From positions 1 to 47,877 of IMG/VR virus record IMGVR_UViG_3300038441_001742: a stretch of DNA of 47,877 bases; one strand, written 5' to 3'. Positions 41,161 to 47,794 of the stretch are shown here, in pieces. The notes under the pieces are model-generated. The model had not been told where the DNA came from. It ran no database searches and was given only the letters and a program-made list of their open reading frames with translations. Each line of letters opens with the position of its first letter. Positions within the stretch are counted from its first letter, which is position 1. Source of the stretch: a virus. Made by a program: the position numbers and the translations under genes.

Positions 41161-41359
41161 ATTTGTGGCGCACTTCTAGCAGTTTCTGAGCTGCTAGATA
41201 GGCTTGGTCGGGTGTGCAATTCTCATTCGCCGCGTAAAGTTGACCCGCGAATAGATCAAGCAGGGTAGCGCAATCCACGGGAACCCACGCAGTGATTGGT
41301 TGGATTCCGTGGTCAGGGTGATGAATGGCTGGGATAGGGCTGAGAGGTGGGGTGTTCAT
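41150..41359 (-). CDS. hypothetical protein (69 aa)
   Basis: The 69-residue protein has a Pro/His-rich start (MNTPPLSPIPAIHHPDHGIQ) followed by a helical part (CATLLDLFAGQLYAANENCT). It overlaps neighbours at both ends by 11 and 4 bp. Function unknown. Confidence 0.55.
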   Translation of the reverse strand: MNTPPLSPIPAIHHPDHGIQPITAWVPVDCATLLDLFAGQLYAANENCTPDQAYLAAQKLLEVRHKYVE

Positions 41360-41742
41360 TCCGTGATTTCATTTTCGAGGGTTTTGGCGAGGGCGACGGC
41401 GCGGGTTTGCCAGGGGGCGACGGCGACAACGAATACAGCTAATGATATTTGAGTCGAATCAATCGGAAGTGCTTCTTTGCAGAGCGCGTCCCAATACACT
41501 CGTTGCTCGTCGCGGTTCAGCTTCTTCTCAACCTCGCGGACGATCCAGTCCCATTCGCGGGGAGTGACGGGGGTTCGCGTGTCATTCCAGAATACATTGG
41601 TGTCACCCATTCCGGTGTGAGGGTACAATAACTCCGGCAACTCCTTGGCGAGGAAGAGTTGCAGGGCGAGGTCAGAGGGTTGGGAGTCTTCCTCCATTAT
41701 TCGGCGGGCCTCTTCAGACCAATCATCAGGTTGTCTGATCAT
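41356..41742 (-). CDS. hypothetical protein (128 aa)
   Basis: The acidic 128-residue protein is mostly helical, with Trp-rich stretches (PVTPREWDWIVREVEKKLNR) and an Ala/Val-rich end. ATG 41742 is selected because it overlaps the upstream stop by ATGA; 41751 is possible. No family recognised. It belongs to the block of small unknown genes. Confidence 0.6.
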   Translation of the reverse strand: MIRQPDDWSEEARRIMEEDSQPSDLALQLFLAKELPELLYPHTGMGDTNVFWNDTRTPVTPREWDWIVREVEKKLNRDEQRVYWDALCKEALPIDSTQISLAVFVVAVAPWQTRAVALAKTLENEITE

Positions 41743-42176
41743 ACTCCACAAAGGGTTAAGAGTTCGTCAGGGAAGAGGGTGAGGATTTCGTCAAGTTCAG
41801 CATAGAGGGCGTGGTATTTTTTAGGCATGAATGCCTCCCACTCTGAAACTCCCATTTCACACGCAATAGCAGCTTGCTCGGCGTAAGCTTCGTGCAACGT
41901 CAAGAGTTCATCGCGTTTTGTGACTAAAGAATTGAGGTGGACTTTCCCCATCTTCACCAACGGCACGATGATGTTGCGGTTGAGGGCGATGAAGGAGGCG
42001 TCTTCTTCGCACATTAGTGACCCGAGATACTGGCTCTGTCCCTCGCTCCATAATTCGTAAAACGGATATTCAGTATCGACGGTAGATGCCCACCGTTCCA
42101 TTGTCGCCATCTTCTCCATCTCTTCAACCTTGGCGAACAGGTTGCGAATGCGGGTGAGGTGTTCGGCGGTGGTCAT
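41739..42176 (-). CDS. hypothetical helical protein (145 aa)
   Basis: The 145-residue acidic protein is almost all helical (TAEHLTRIRNLFAKVEEMEK ... VTKRDELLTLHEAYAEQAAI) with a Met/Trp-rich core. No catalytic or metal motif. Its ATG overlaps the stop of the ABA-sandwich-like gene by four bases. Function unknown. Confidence 0.6.
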   Translation of the reverse strand: MTTAEHLTRIRNLFAKVEEMEKMATMERWASTVDTEYPFYELWSEGQSQYLGSLMCEEDASFIALNRNIIVPLVKMGKVHLNSLVTKRDELLTLHEAYAEQAAIACEMGVSEWEAFMPKKYHALYAELDEILTLFPDELLTLCGV

Positions 42177-42520
42177 TTCGTGTCGTCCCAGAGGTTGAGG
42201 GTTCGGAGAAAGGCTTCGGCGCGTTGGGAGGCAGCAATGTGGACTATTGAACTATCACAACAAACGTGAAGATATCCTTCGTATTCTAACGCCATGTTGG
42301 AGTAAGGTCCATATTTATAGATGCACACTTTCTCCGCCTCGTGCATGGCGTTGAGGTCGGAGAGGTAGTTGGGAAGGATTCGTCGTGCGTGGACGTCATT
42401 TAAGTCTCCTTCGTGACTTGGCGGAATCCCAGTAGGGGCGTTGTTCCACAGGCTAGTGCTGTATACGCCACGCCACCCACACGCTTCAGCAATCGCAATT
42501 CGTTGTGCTTCGGGAGTCAT
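42173..42520 (-). CDS. phage ABA-sandwich-like protein (115 aa)
   Basis: The start TPEAQRIAIAEACGWRGVYS, the central LPNYLSDLNAMHEAEK and the end SQRAEAFLRTLNLWDD match the pattern of small phage ABA-sandwich proteins, widespread in phages and of unknown function. The middle carries three cysteines (VCIY, HVCCD). ATGA overlaps with both neighbours show operon membership. Confidence 0.6.
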   Translation of the reverse strand: MTPEAQRIAIAEACGWRGVYSTSLWNNAPTGIPPSHEGDLNDVHARRILPNYLSDLNAMHEAEKVCIYKYGPYSNMALEYEGYLHVCCDSSIVHIAASQRAEAFLRTLNLWDDTK

Positions 42521-42684
42521 ATCATTTTCTCAAGGTGATAGTTGATGCGATCGAGGTGATGAGTGGCGATGTTGAGGAGCTCCTCGCCGCGCACGAGCCC
42601 GAATTCGTTTTGCAGGGCTTTAGTTGCAACGGCGCCACGCCATTCGTGAAAGTTGATCCAGAAGAGATGGTAGAGTTTTTTCAT
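42517..42684 (-). CDS. small hypothetical protein (55 aa)
   Basis: The 55 residues MKKLYHLFWINFHEWRGAVA and following form an aromatic, His-rich helix and a helical remainder with ELLNIATHHLDRI. ATG 42684 overlaps the preceding stop by four bases; 42762 is rejected because its start is Arg/Leu-rich and inside the upstream gene. Function unknown. Confidence 0.55.
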   Translation of the reverse strand: MKKLYHLFWINFHEWRGAVATKALQNEFGLVRGEELLNIATHHLDRINYHLEKMI

Positions 42685-42980
42685 AGCAGTGGGATGTAGG
42701 CTGCGAGGCAAAGGCCGACGATGCGAGCGTCGAAGGAGTCGATTTGGTAGTTTTTGTAGCAATCTCCGTAGCCCCAGTAAAGAGGAGAGCGGCCAAGGAC
42801 GTAGGAATCCGGCGTTTCCCCGAAAAGGTTTTCGAAGTGCGTAAGGTAAGGGTCAGCAGAGACGTTGTGAACACATGCGGCTATTCTAATGGCTATGCAG
42901 CCATAGTGATAAAGCTCGTCTTCGACTAGCCGTGCGGCGTGAAGAAACACGGCTTTTTGTTTTGGGAGTTTTTGTCTCAT
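42681..42980 (-). CDS. hypothetical protein (99 aa)
   Basis: The 99-residue protein is Tyr/Cys/Leu-rich with a helical N-terminus (KQKAVFLHAARLVEDELYHY) and a hydrophobic end (DARIVGLCLAAYIPLL). It may associate with membranes. Four-base overlaps occur at both ends. No family recognised. Confidence 0.55.
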   Translation of the reverse strand: MRQKLPKQKAVFLHAARLVEDELYHYGCIAIRIAACVHNVSADPYLTHFENLFGETPDSYVLGRSPLYWGYGDCYKNYQIDSFDARIVGLCLAAYIPLL

Positions 42981-43096
42981 AGCGAGAGGACCAGGATTAC
43001 GAGACCACAGAGGAACATAATGAGGTGGAAGGGAGGAATGAACGAAAAAAGAATAATCACCAATCCGGTGATGATCGAGAAGCCGTTAGTTTTCAT
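42977..43096 (-). CDS. 39-aa membrane microprotein
   Basis: A 39-codon frame encodes MKTNGFSIITGLVIILFSFI, a short Pro-Pro-Phe-His turn and LIMFLCGLVILVLSL: two hydrophobic segments joined by a tight turn. It overlaps the C-terminal helicase gene by 11 bp and the next gene by ATGA, so it fits the operon exactly. A hairpin-type membrane peptide could affect the envelope during infection. No annotation is possible by family. Confidence 0.6.
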   Translation of the reverse strand: MKTNGFSIITGLVIILFSFIPPFHLIMFLCGLVILVLSL

Positions 43097-43703
43097 AAAT
43101 GAAATCGTCGGAATTGATATACGTCAGGTTTTCTTTTGCACGAGTGGCGGCAACGTAGTGCAGGTTGATTTCTTGCTGGCGTTGCCAAGCGTTGCTGGCG
43201 AACTTGCCGATAAGGAATTGGTCGAGAATGAAGACATTCGTCCATTCAAGGCCTTTGGCCTTATGGATTGTTGAAAGAACGATGCCGTTGGGCTGAACGG
43301 TAAACAGCTTTTCGATAAGAAGCGGCACTTCAGTCGGCCCAAACTGGGCCTTGTTTGCGAAGAGTAGGAGACAGTCGGCGCGATCGCGAACGCTGGCGGC
43401 ACGTGCTACGCGGTTCGAAGAGAGAAATTTCGTTGTTTCTTTTTCGCACCACGAGCGAATGGCTACGCGGAGCGCGGGAAGATCAGGCGACTTGAAGGTT
43501 TTTACCTGGGTGATCAGTTGTTGCGCCACGTCCCGCCCGAGAATATAACACGGACGGGACGCACGGAGTAGTTGAAACGCGGTGGAGACTAGTGGGGCGT
43601 TGGTCCGGCAAAGGACTGCGGAGCCGGAGGGAATGTCGTCCGGGGTCCAGGAGATCGCGTGCCGAACGGAGCCCAGCGGTGCTGTTGGCGAAGGAAGGAT
43701 CAT
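43086..43703 (-). CDS. SF1 (UvrD-like) helicase, C-terminal half
   Basis: The 205-residue protein has helicase motifs V and VI only: VLSTIHKAKGLEWTNVFIL (about 141-159) and YVAATRAKENLTYI (about 184-197), preceded by the motif-IVa-like SAVLCRTNAPLVST. It lacks Walker A and B, which are encoded 1.3 kb upstream in 44986-45849. Together the two products would make one complete UvrD-type domain pair. Four unrelated genes lie between. The N-terminus (MILPSPTAPLGS) looks like a new start rather than a cut domain. A perfect palindrome lies inside at 43336-43350. Confidence 0.75.
   Translation of the reverse strand: MILPSPTAPLGSVRHAISWTPDDIPSGSAVLCRTNAPLVSTAFQLLRASRPCYILGRDVAQQLITQVKTFKSPDLPALRVAIRSWCEKETTKFLSSNRVARAASVRDRADCLLLFANKAQFGPTEVPLLIEKLFTVQPNGIVLSTIHKAKGLEWTNVFILDQFLIGKFASNAWQRQQEINLHYVAATRAKENLTYINSDDFIYEN
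43336..43350. repeat. GGCCCA-N3-TGGGCC palindrome 5
   Basis: Perfect copy (spacer AAC on plus) inside the C-terminal helicase gene, encoding AQFGP on the minus strand. Confidence 0.85.
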
Positions 43704-43717
43704 GACGAAAGGAGGGC

Positions 43718-44362
43718 TCAGCTCAGGTTGAGGTTTTTCTTCGCCTCAGCGAGTTTTTCGACGACATCGAGGGAGAAGGTCTGACAGCCGACTTTGATGC
43801 CGGAAGCAGAGACGACGGCGGAATAGCTGGCGTTGAGAGGGACGACTTCTTCGGTGGGAATAGACCAAGTGGTGAGGAGACGCAGGAACTCTTCGAAGGA
43901 GAGTTTAACCGCATCGACGGATTCCCAAAATGCGCGAGAGCTATAGTCGAGGCGGAACCTAGAGGATGCAATGCCGACTGCGTCGGTCAGACTCTCGCGA
44001 AACCCATAGCATACATTTAACTTCAACGCTTCCGCGAAGGCTTTGATTGCTGCAAGTTGAGCGGGAGTTTCGATTTCGGTGTAGCAGGGAAACGGGGACG
44101 TTGGAAGGTAGCTTTTACGAGGGAGGCCAACGTAGTTGTACATGATGTTGATGAACTCGTTGAAGCTGACTTCAGGGTAACCTTGCTCCTGATAGTATTC
44201 GAGGCTGCTACCGTCGATTCGTGGGCGTGCGGGGTTTGCGTCGTCGAACCCCACTGTGGCGGCGGTTCTATTTGGAACGTTCATGGCCCCGGTGATTCCA
44301 ACTTGCCGCATGTGGAACTCCAACTCGGGATATTGTTTTTTAGTGATTCTTGTGAATTTCAT
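43718..44362 (-). CDS. hypothetical protein (214 aa)
   Basis: The 214-residue protein mixes an N-terminal KFTRITKKQYPELEFHM, a YPEVSFNEFINIMYNYVGLP stretch and a C-terminal domain with SFEEFLRLLTTWSIPTEEVV. The two FxEF segments look like an internal repeat of one short domain. It is one of four genes separating the two helicase halves. No nuclease or homing motif is visible. Function unknown. Confidence 0.6.
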   Translation of the reverse strand: MKFTRITKKQYPELEFHMRQVGITGAMNVPNRTAATVGFDDANPARPRIDGSSLEYYQEQGYPEVSFNEFINIMYNYVGLPRKSYLPTSPFPCYTEIETPAQLAAIKAFAEALKLNVCYGFRESLTDAVGIASSRFRLDYSSRAFWESVDAVKLSFEEFLRLLTTWSIPTEEVVPLNASYSAVVSASGIKVGCQTFSLDVVEKLAEAKKNLNLS

Positions 44363-44487
44363 TTTGTTTTGGAATTTGTTTTCGTGAGTTTTTCTTGTAT
44401 TTGCTTAACTTCTTCGCGGATCATGTCCCGTGTTTTGCGGGTGATCGGCTGAAAGATTACTTTGCGCTGCTGATTGTTATTCGGCAT
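44359..44487 (-). CDS. small basic protein (42 aa)
   Basis: From ATG 44487 the frame gives MPNNNQQRKVIFQPITRKTR and a Lys/Glu-rich helix (REEVKQIQEKLTK). It overlaps the upstream gene by 11 bp and the downstream gene by ATGA. The longer 44580 start is inside the upstream gene and was rejected. Unknown function; possibly a DNA-binding peptide. Confidence 0.5.
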   Translation of the reverse strand: MPNNNQQRKVIFQPITRKTRDMIREEVKQIQEKLTKTNSKTK

Positions 44488-44755
44488 CGGGGAGAACTTC
44501 GCGGAACAGTGCGCAGTGAGGGCAGGTTTGCCAGTTAGTGGGAGGAGTAGCGAAGGCAGTGACATAAAAGCCCTCGTCATGAATTACATACTCGCGTGGC
44601 ACACGAGGAGGTTTGACGCGATAGTCGTTTTCAACGAAGTTGAATATAGGGTTAAGAACCTCCCACCAGGGATTGTTCGTCCCGTGGTCCCTGAATTCAA
44701 TCATTTTCCCGGCTTTCGCGGCCTCCAACACGGCGATCTTTTCGTCGATAGTCAT
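44477..44755 (-). CDS. small conserved-type phage protein (92 aa)
   Basis: The protein starts TIDEKIAVLEAAKAGKMIEF, has a central WWEVLNPIFNFVENDYRVKP and ends in CPHC. The pattern of an initial helix followed by a W...N...DYRVKPP segment is common in small phage proteins annotated only as conserved. The CPHC pair may bind a metal but lacks partners. It lies in the helicase-splitting segment. Confidence 0.6.
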   Translation of the reverse strand: MTIDEKIAVLEAAKAGKMIEFRDHGTNNPWWEVLNPIFNFVENDYRVKPPRVPREYVIHDEGFYVTAFATPPTNWQTCPHCALFREVLPDAE

Positions 44756-44756
44756 G

Positions 44757-44939
44757 TTATTTCGCCTCCGGGTTGAACAGAGGATCGTTCGGGTTCAGGT
44801 GCCGACTCCTCAGTTGCTCGGCAATTGCCTCGGGCGTCTTTTTCATTTGCCAACGCGGCACCAGTTGGCTGTTGTTCGGGGTGCCGACGTCGATGAGGAG
44901 GTTGCGATTGCGTTTACGGTGGTATTTTTTCAGTTGCAT
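44757..44939 (-). CDS. small hypothetical protein (60 aa)
   Basis: The 60 residues have a very basic start (QLKKYHRKRNRN) and a helical tail (TPEAIAEQLRSRHLNP). One base separates its stop from the next gene. It is the first of the four genes between the helicase halves. Function unknown; a nucleic-acid-binding peptide would fit the composition. Confidence 0.55.
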   Translation of the reverse strand: MQLKKYHRKRNRNLLIDVGTPNNSQLVPRWQMKKTPEAIAEQLRSRHLNPNDPLFNPEAK

Positions 44940-44985
44940 AATAGTGGTTGGTTAAAAGGGAGACTGTTATGGAGGATGAAATACG

Positions 44986-45849
44986 TTAGTTGATTGTTAT
45001 TCTAGGCTCCGTCGCTGCGCTGTTCTGTCCTAAGATGCGTTGGGCTTCTTTCACCACAGCGTGGCTGCACCGATAGCTAACGCTCAACGGCAGCTCTTTC
45101 GCGGAGAACATCTCTGCTAACTTCTTCATGCCGTCCACGTGCGCGCCACGGAACCCATAAATGGCTTGGTTCGGATCACCAACGGCAATCAGCCGTCCGT
45201 TGGGCTTGAGCATCCGAGTCAAGAGCTCATGCTGAATTCCACTTAAATCCTGGGCTTCGTCGACGAAGATCATGTCCGCCAACGATTTAAAGGGAACATT
45301 CAGCTGATAAGTCAGCCAGAGCATATCGTCGAAGTCGACCCTCGAAGTATCCGCTAACGAGAGTTTAAGTAGTTCTCCTGCGATTTCGAATGAGTCCTCC
45401 GGCGGATCGTCAAGATCATGATGATCCACGATTGCCCCGAAATCCACGTTCATTGGATTTTCCGTGCTCCCTTTGGCGAAGCTAACTAGCTTATCGACGT
45501 ATGGGAAAACCCGCCAAAAGTCTTTGTCGCTTAACAGTTCGTTATCCTTCGCGAGTTGTTTTGTTTTCGCCGCGTCGATGCGCACGCGAGGGAACATCTT
45601 CTTCAGCGCGTCCAAGCATGCGCTGTGGAACGTGCTAACAACCACGAAGTAGGGCATTCCGATTTTTAACTCCTCCGCGATGCTCTTGCTGAAGGCCAAA
45701 AATTTATACAACCCTCCGGGGCGTAGCTCCTTCGCGGCCATTTTTATCGTTGTCGACTTTCCGCTGCCCGCTGCTGCGTCGATGACGAGGCTTCCGCTTT
45801 CGTTCGCGATGAAATCAAAAATATCTTGTTGGAATTTGCTTGGCGTCAT
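44986..45849 (-). CDS. SF1 (UvrD-like) helicase, N-terminal half
   Basis: This 287-residue protein carries SF1 motifs Q, I, Ia, II, III and IV: FQQDIFDF, AAAGSGKST (25-33), a STFHSACLDA segment, VDEAQD (196-201), VGDPNQAIYGFRGA (about 221-234) and LSVSYRCS. It stops at ITIN just after motif IV. Motifs V and VI are missing and are encoded separately at 43086-43703. It is therefore the ATP-binding half of a split UvrD-type helicase. The ATG at 45849 overlaps the upstream gene by ATGA. Confidence 0.75.
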   Translation of the reverse strand: MTPSKFQQDIFDFIANESGSLVIDAAAGSGKSTTIKMAAKELRPGGLYKFLAFSKSIAEELKIGMPYFVVVSTFHSACLDALKKMFPRVRIDAAKTKQLAKDNELLSDKDFWRVFPYVDKLVSFAKGSTENPMNVDFGAIVDHHDLDDPPEDSFEIAGELLKLSLADTSRVDFDDMLWLTYQLNVPFKSLADMIFVDEAQDLSGIQHELLTRMLKPNGRLIAVGDPNQAIYGFRGAHVDGMKKLAEMFSAKELPLSVSYRCSHAVVKEAQRILGQNSAATEPRITIN

Positions 45850-46133
45850 ACGAATAAAACCAGCTGCTCCGGTTGGCCGAAGCCTCCGGAATGTCTCGCC
45901 TTGATTCCTTGCGTGGGCCAGTTGTTCGGCACCTTCTTTAGCGCCCCAGCAAACGTGAAGCTCACTTCAAGTTGCTCGGCTCTAGACGCAATCTGCGTTG
46001 CGGTTGCCTTTTTCGTCCGCCCTCTCTGGATTCCATATGCGGTTGCAATATATCTCAACTGCTCCCGCGTATACGCGTTCATCAGCCGCTCCACGAGCAT
46101 CCCGCGTTCGGTTATCGTCGGTCTCGTTAGCAT
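45846..46133 (-). CDS. small protein with SAP-like helical motif (95 aa)
   Basis: The 95-residue basic protein contains TREQLRYIATAYGIQRGRTK followed by KATATQIASRAEQ, the pattern of a SAP-like DNA-binding helix pair (helix, GI, basic loop, helix). It then has a basic, aromatic C-terminus. It is coupled by ATGA to the N-terminal helicase half, so it may help recruit it to DNA. The SAP assignment is tentative. Confidence 0.5.
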   Translation of the reverse strand: MLTRPTITERGMLVERLMNAYTREQLRYIATAYGIQRGRTKKATATQIASRAEQLEVSFTFAGALKKVPNNWPTQGIKARHSGGFGQPEQLVLFV

Positions 46134-46134
46134 T

Positions 46135-46473
46135 TTAGTTCTGCCCCACGTAGTCGCGGAGCGCCTTGGTGAAGATTGCGCGATTCACCACCCGGGCCAG
46201 CGCCTGTGGCACGTCGTCGTTGCCCATCGTAACCAGCATCGCCAACATAACCTGGGCTTTGTTGTACCCGAGCAAGACCAAAACATTGATCATCACGGCC
46301 AAATGCAACCCGTCTTCTTGCTTCATCGCCAACGACATGATCGCGAAGGTCAGCCTGCAGTCGAGTTCTTTAAATTCCTCGATAACCTTCTTCGCTGCCT
46401 GTCGACTTCCTTCGTCTTCGATCGCTTGTTCGTAAACCTGGTCTTGACTTTTGCTGTAGTTGATTTCTTTCAT
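46135..46473 (-). CDS. hypothetical helical protein (112 aa)
   Basis: A 112-residue, mostly helical protein (SKSQDQVYEQAIEDEGSRQA, AKKVIEEFKELDCRL) with a Met/Leu/Val-rich amphipathic middle (LAVMINVLVLLGYNKAQVML). No metal or catalytic motif. It begins 16 bp after the last GGCCCA-N3-TGGGCC copy and ends one base before the next gene. Function unknown. Confidence 0.6.
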   Translation of the reverse strand: MKEINYSKSQDQVYEQAIEDEGSRQAAKKVIEEFKELDCRLTFAIMSLAMKQEDGLHLAVMINVLVLLGYNKAQVMLAMLVTMGNDDVPQALARVVNRAIFTKALRDYVGQN

Positions 46474-46489
46474 AAACTCGTTTTCTTTG

Positions 46490-46504
46490 GGCCCATCCTG
46501 GGCC
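46490..46504. repeat. GGCCCA-N3-TGGGCC palindrome 6
   Basis: Perfect copy (spacer TCC) at the stop codon of the 189-aa gene, in the gap before the 112-aa gene. Confidence 0.85.
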
Positions 46505-47073
46505 TACAGTGCCGCGAGCATTGCGTCTCGCTGGGCCTTTTTTGTTGAAATCTTTTCTGCCTCGTTGGCCGAAGGCCTCTTAACCCTTTTCCCCTTCGCC
46601 TTTGCGGAGCGTTTCTCCACCACGTTGCCATCGGCATCCAACACCAACCCTTCTTCTTTCTTCGGCGTTCCGAATTTCGGCGGTGGCGCCCCGCTTCCGA
46701 CCTCTCTCACCACATACCTGTCTTCGCCGAATTCATCCTTGACCTTCAGCACAATCTCTTTCGTTTCGTCCCAAATGAACCGCTGAACATGTCCCCACAG
46801 GGCTCCGCCTTCGTTCCTCACGAAGATTCCTAGATTCCCGTCCGTCGCGATGCACGTCAAGTTCCCTGCTACCCCTTTGATGTGACCTGCGGTTCTTTTC
46901 GTTACCCTCCAGCCCCGCATCCGACTCCCTTCGATCGTCATTCCGCTTTCCCGCAGAACTTCATTCATGCCCTGTTCATTCGCGCTTCGCGCAGCGTCCC
47001 GAAGGTCAACCAGCTCCGTATTTTTCAACTTCGCCTCTGCAATTTCGTGCGGCTTGAGTTTCTTAACTTGCAT
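46504..47073 (-). CDS. hypothetical protein with basic tail (189 aa)
   Basis: The 189-residue protein has a helical N-terminus (KLKPHEIAEAKLKNTELVDL), a beta-rich centre (LTCIATDGNLGIFVRNEGGA) and a Lys/Ala-rich C-terminus (RSAKAKGKRVKRPSANE). The basic tail suggests nucleic-acid contact. ATG 47073 overlaps the upstream gene by 11 bp; 47091 adds six residues. No family recognised. Confidence 0.6.
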   Translation of the reverse strand: MQVKKLKPHEIAEAKLKNTELVDLRDAARSANEQGMNEVLRESGMTIEGSRMRGWRVTKRTAGHIKGVAGNLTCIATDGNLGIFVRNEGGALWGHVQRFIWDETKEIVLKVKDEFGEDRYVVREVGSGAPPPKFGTPKKEEGLVLDADGNVVEKRSAKAKGKRVKRPSANEAEKISTKKAQRDAMLAAL

Positions 47074-47251
47074 ATTCCCCTTTCCGTCCACATCTATCGC
47101 AGTGGGTGAACTTCAGTTTCGGTTGTGGTTCCAACTTTTCGTTGAACATTACATGCTTTAACGCAAGTCCTTTTGGCTTAGTTGCGCATTCTTCATGCGC
47201 AACGAAGCTTCCATAAACACACTTGAGGTCTTTATACGCGGTTAGTTTCAT
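47063..47251 (-). CDS. small zinc-knuckle-like protein (62 aa)
   Basis: The 62-residue protein has cysteines at KCVYG and EECATKP and a C-terminal HCDRCGRKG (C-x2-C). Together these could form a single four-ligand site. It is basic and compact. It lies between two larger unknown genes near the right end. Unknown function; possibly a nucleic-acid-binding regulator. Confidence 0.5.
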   Translation of the reverse strand: MKLTAYKDLKCVYGSFVAHEECATKPKGLALKHVMFNEKLEPQPKLKFTHCDRCGRKGEYAS

Positions 47252-47257
47252 TTTGTT

Positions 47258-47794
47258 TCAACTGCAAATCACCCAAACGTTCATCTCGCCCGGCTTCGCC
47301 ATAATATTCATTTGCATTTCGAAATCCTCTTCCCAACCTTCGGGCATCTTATCCACAATGATCACCGGCATTTCCGGTTTCAACAACATCGCCGCGTGCA
47401 TAACCTCCCGCAATTCCTGCATCGTCGGACTATACAAAACCCTGCTCGCTTTTCGCCGAATGTTATCCTGCTGAACCGCAGCTTTCATCTCCGCTTCAAC
47501 CAGCAAATCCTTTTCGCGTTTCCTTTTACGCTCCGCAGCCTTCCGGCATTTCGTTCTATCATACCATTGATTCGCCCTTACTGGGACAAACGAATTTCCA
47601 CAAATTTTGCACTCCCTTGTCAGCGAAATCCCTTCAAATGACCCTTCTTCGATGCCGTTTGCCGCTAGGCAATTTTCCTTTGTATTTTCCATAGGCTCCC
47701 ATCTTCCCTCTTTCCCTCCCTTCCTGCAATCAAAATACAAAGGAAAATCTCCTAAGCGCAAACCTTCCTCTTGCGTAACCTTCCTCTCACTCAA
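47258..47794 (-). CDS. zinc-finger-like regulatory protein candidate (178 aa)
   Basis: A TTG start at 47794 with AAGGAGG four bases upstream gives 178 residues; ATG 47692 would give 144. The middle has CKICGNSFVPVRANQWYDRT ... KCRKAAERKRKR, a zinc finger resembling that of the 67-aa protein at 40173-40376 but with one Cys replaced by Asp. A charged helix and a hydrophobic C-terminal domain (MPVIIVDKMPEGW) follow. It encloses two inverted copies of the ACAAAGGAAAAT repeat (47668-47685, 47735-47748). It is the first gene of the leftward operon and may control it. Confidence 0.55.
   Translation of the reverse strand: MSERKVTQEEGLRLGDFPLYFDCRKGGKEGRWEPMENTKENCLAANGIEEGSFEGISLTRECKICGNSFVPVRANQWYDRTKCRKAAERKRKREKDLLVEAEMKAAVQQDNIRRKASRVLYSPTMQELREVMHAAMLLKPEMPVIIVDKMPEGWEEDFEMQMNIMAKPGEMNVWVICS
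47668..47685 (-). repeat. ACAAAGGAAAATT repeat, copy 5
   Basis: Minus-strand ATACAAAGGAAAATTGCC, identical over 18 bases to copy 1, just after the ATG at 47692 of the zinc-finger-like gene. Confidence 0.8.
47735..47748 (+). repeat. ACAAAGGAAAATT repeat, copy 6
   Basis: ATACAAAGGAAAAT on plus, facing away from copy 5 at a distance of 49 bp within the same gene. Confidence 0.7.

Noticed and set aside
43718-44939. Intein or homing endonuclease splitting the helicase
   Set aside because: No LAGLIDADG, HNH or GIY-YIG motif and no intein splice residues at the broken ends; the segment is ordinary operon genes.
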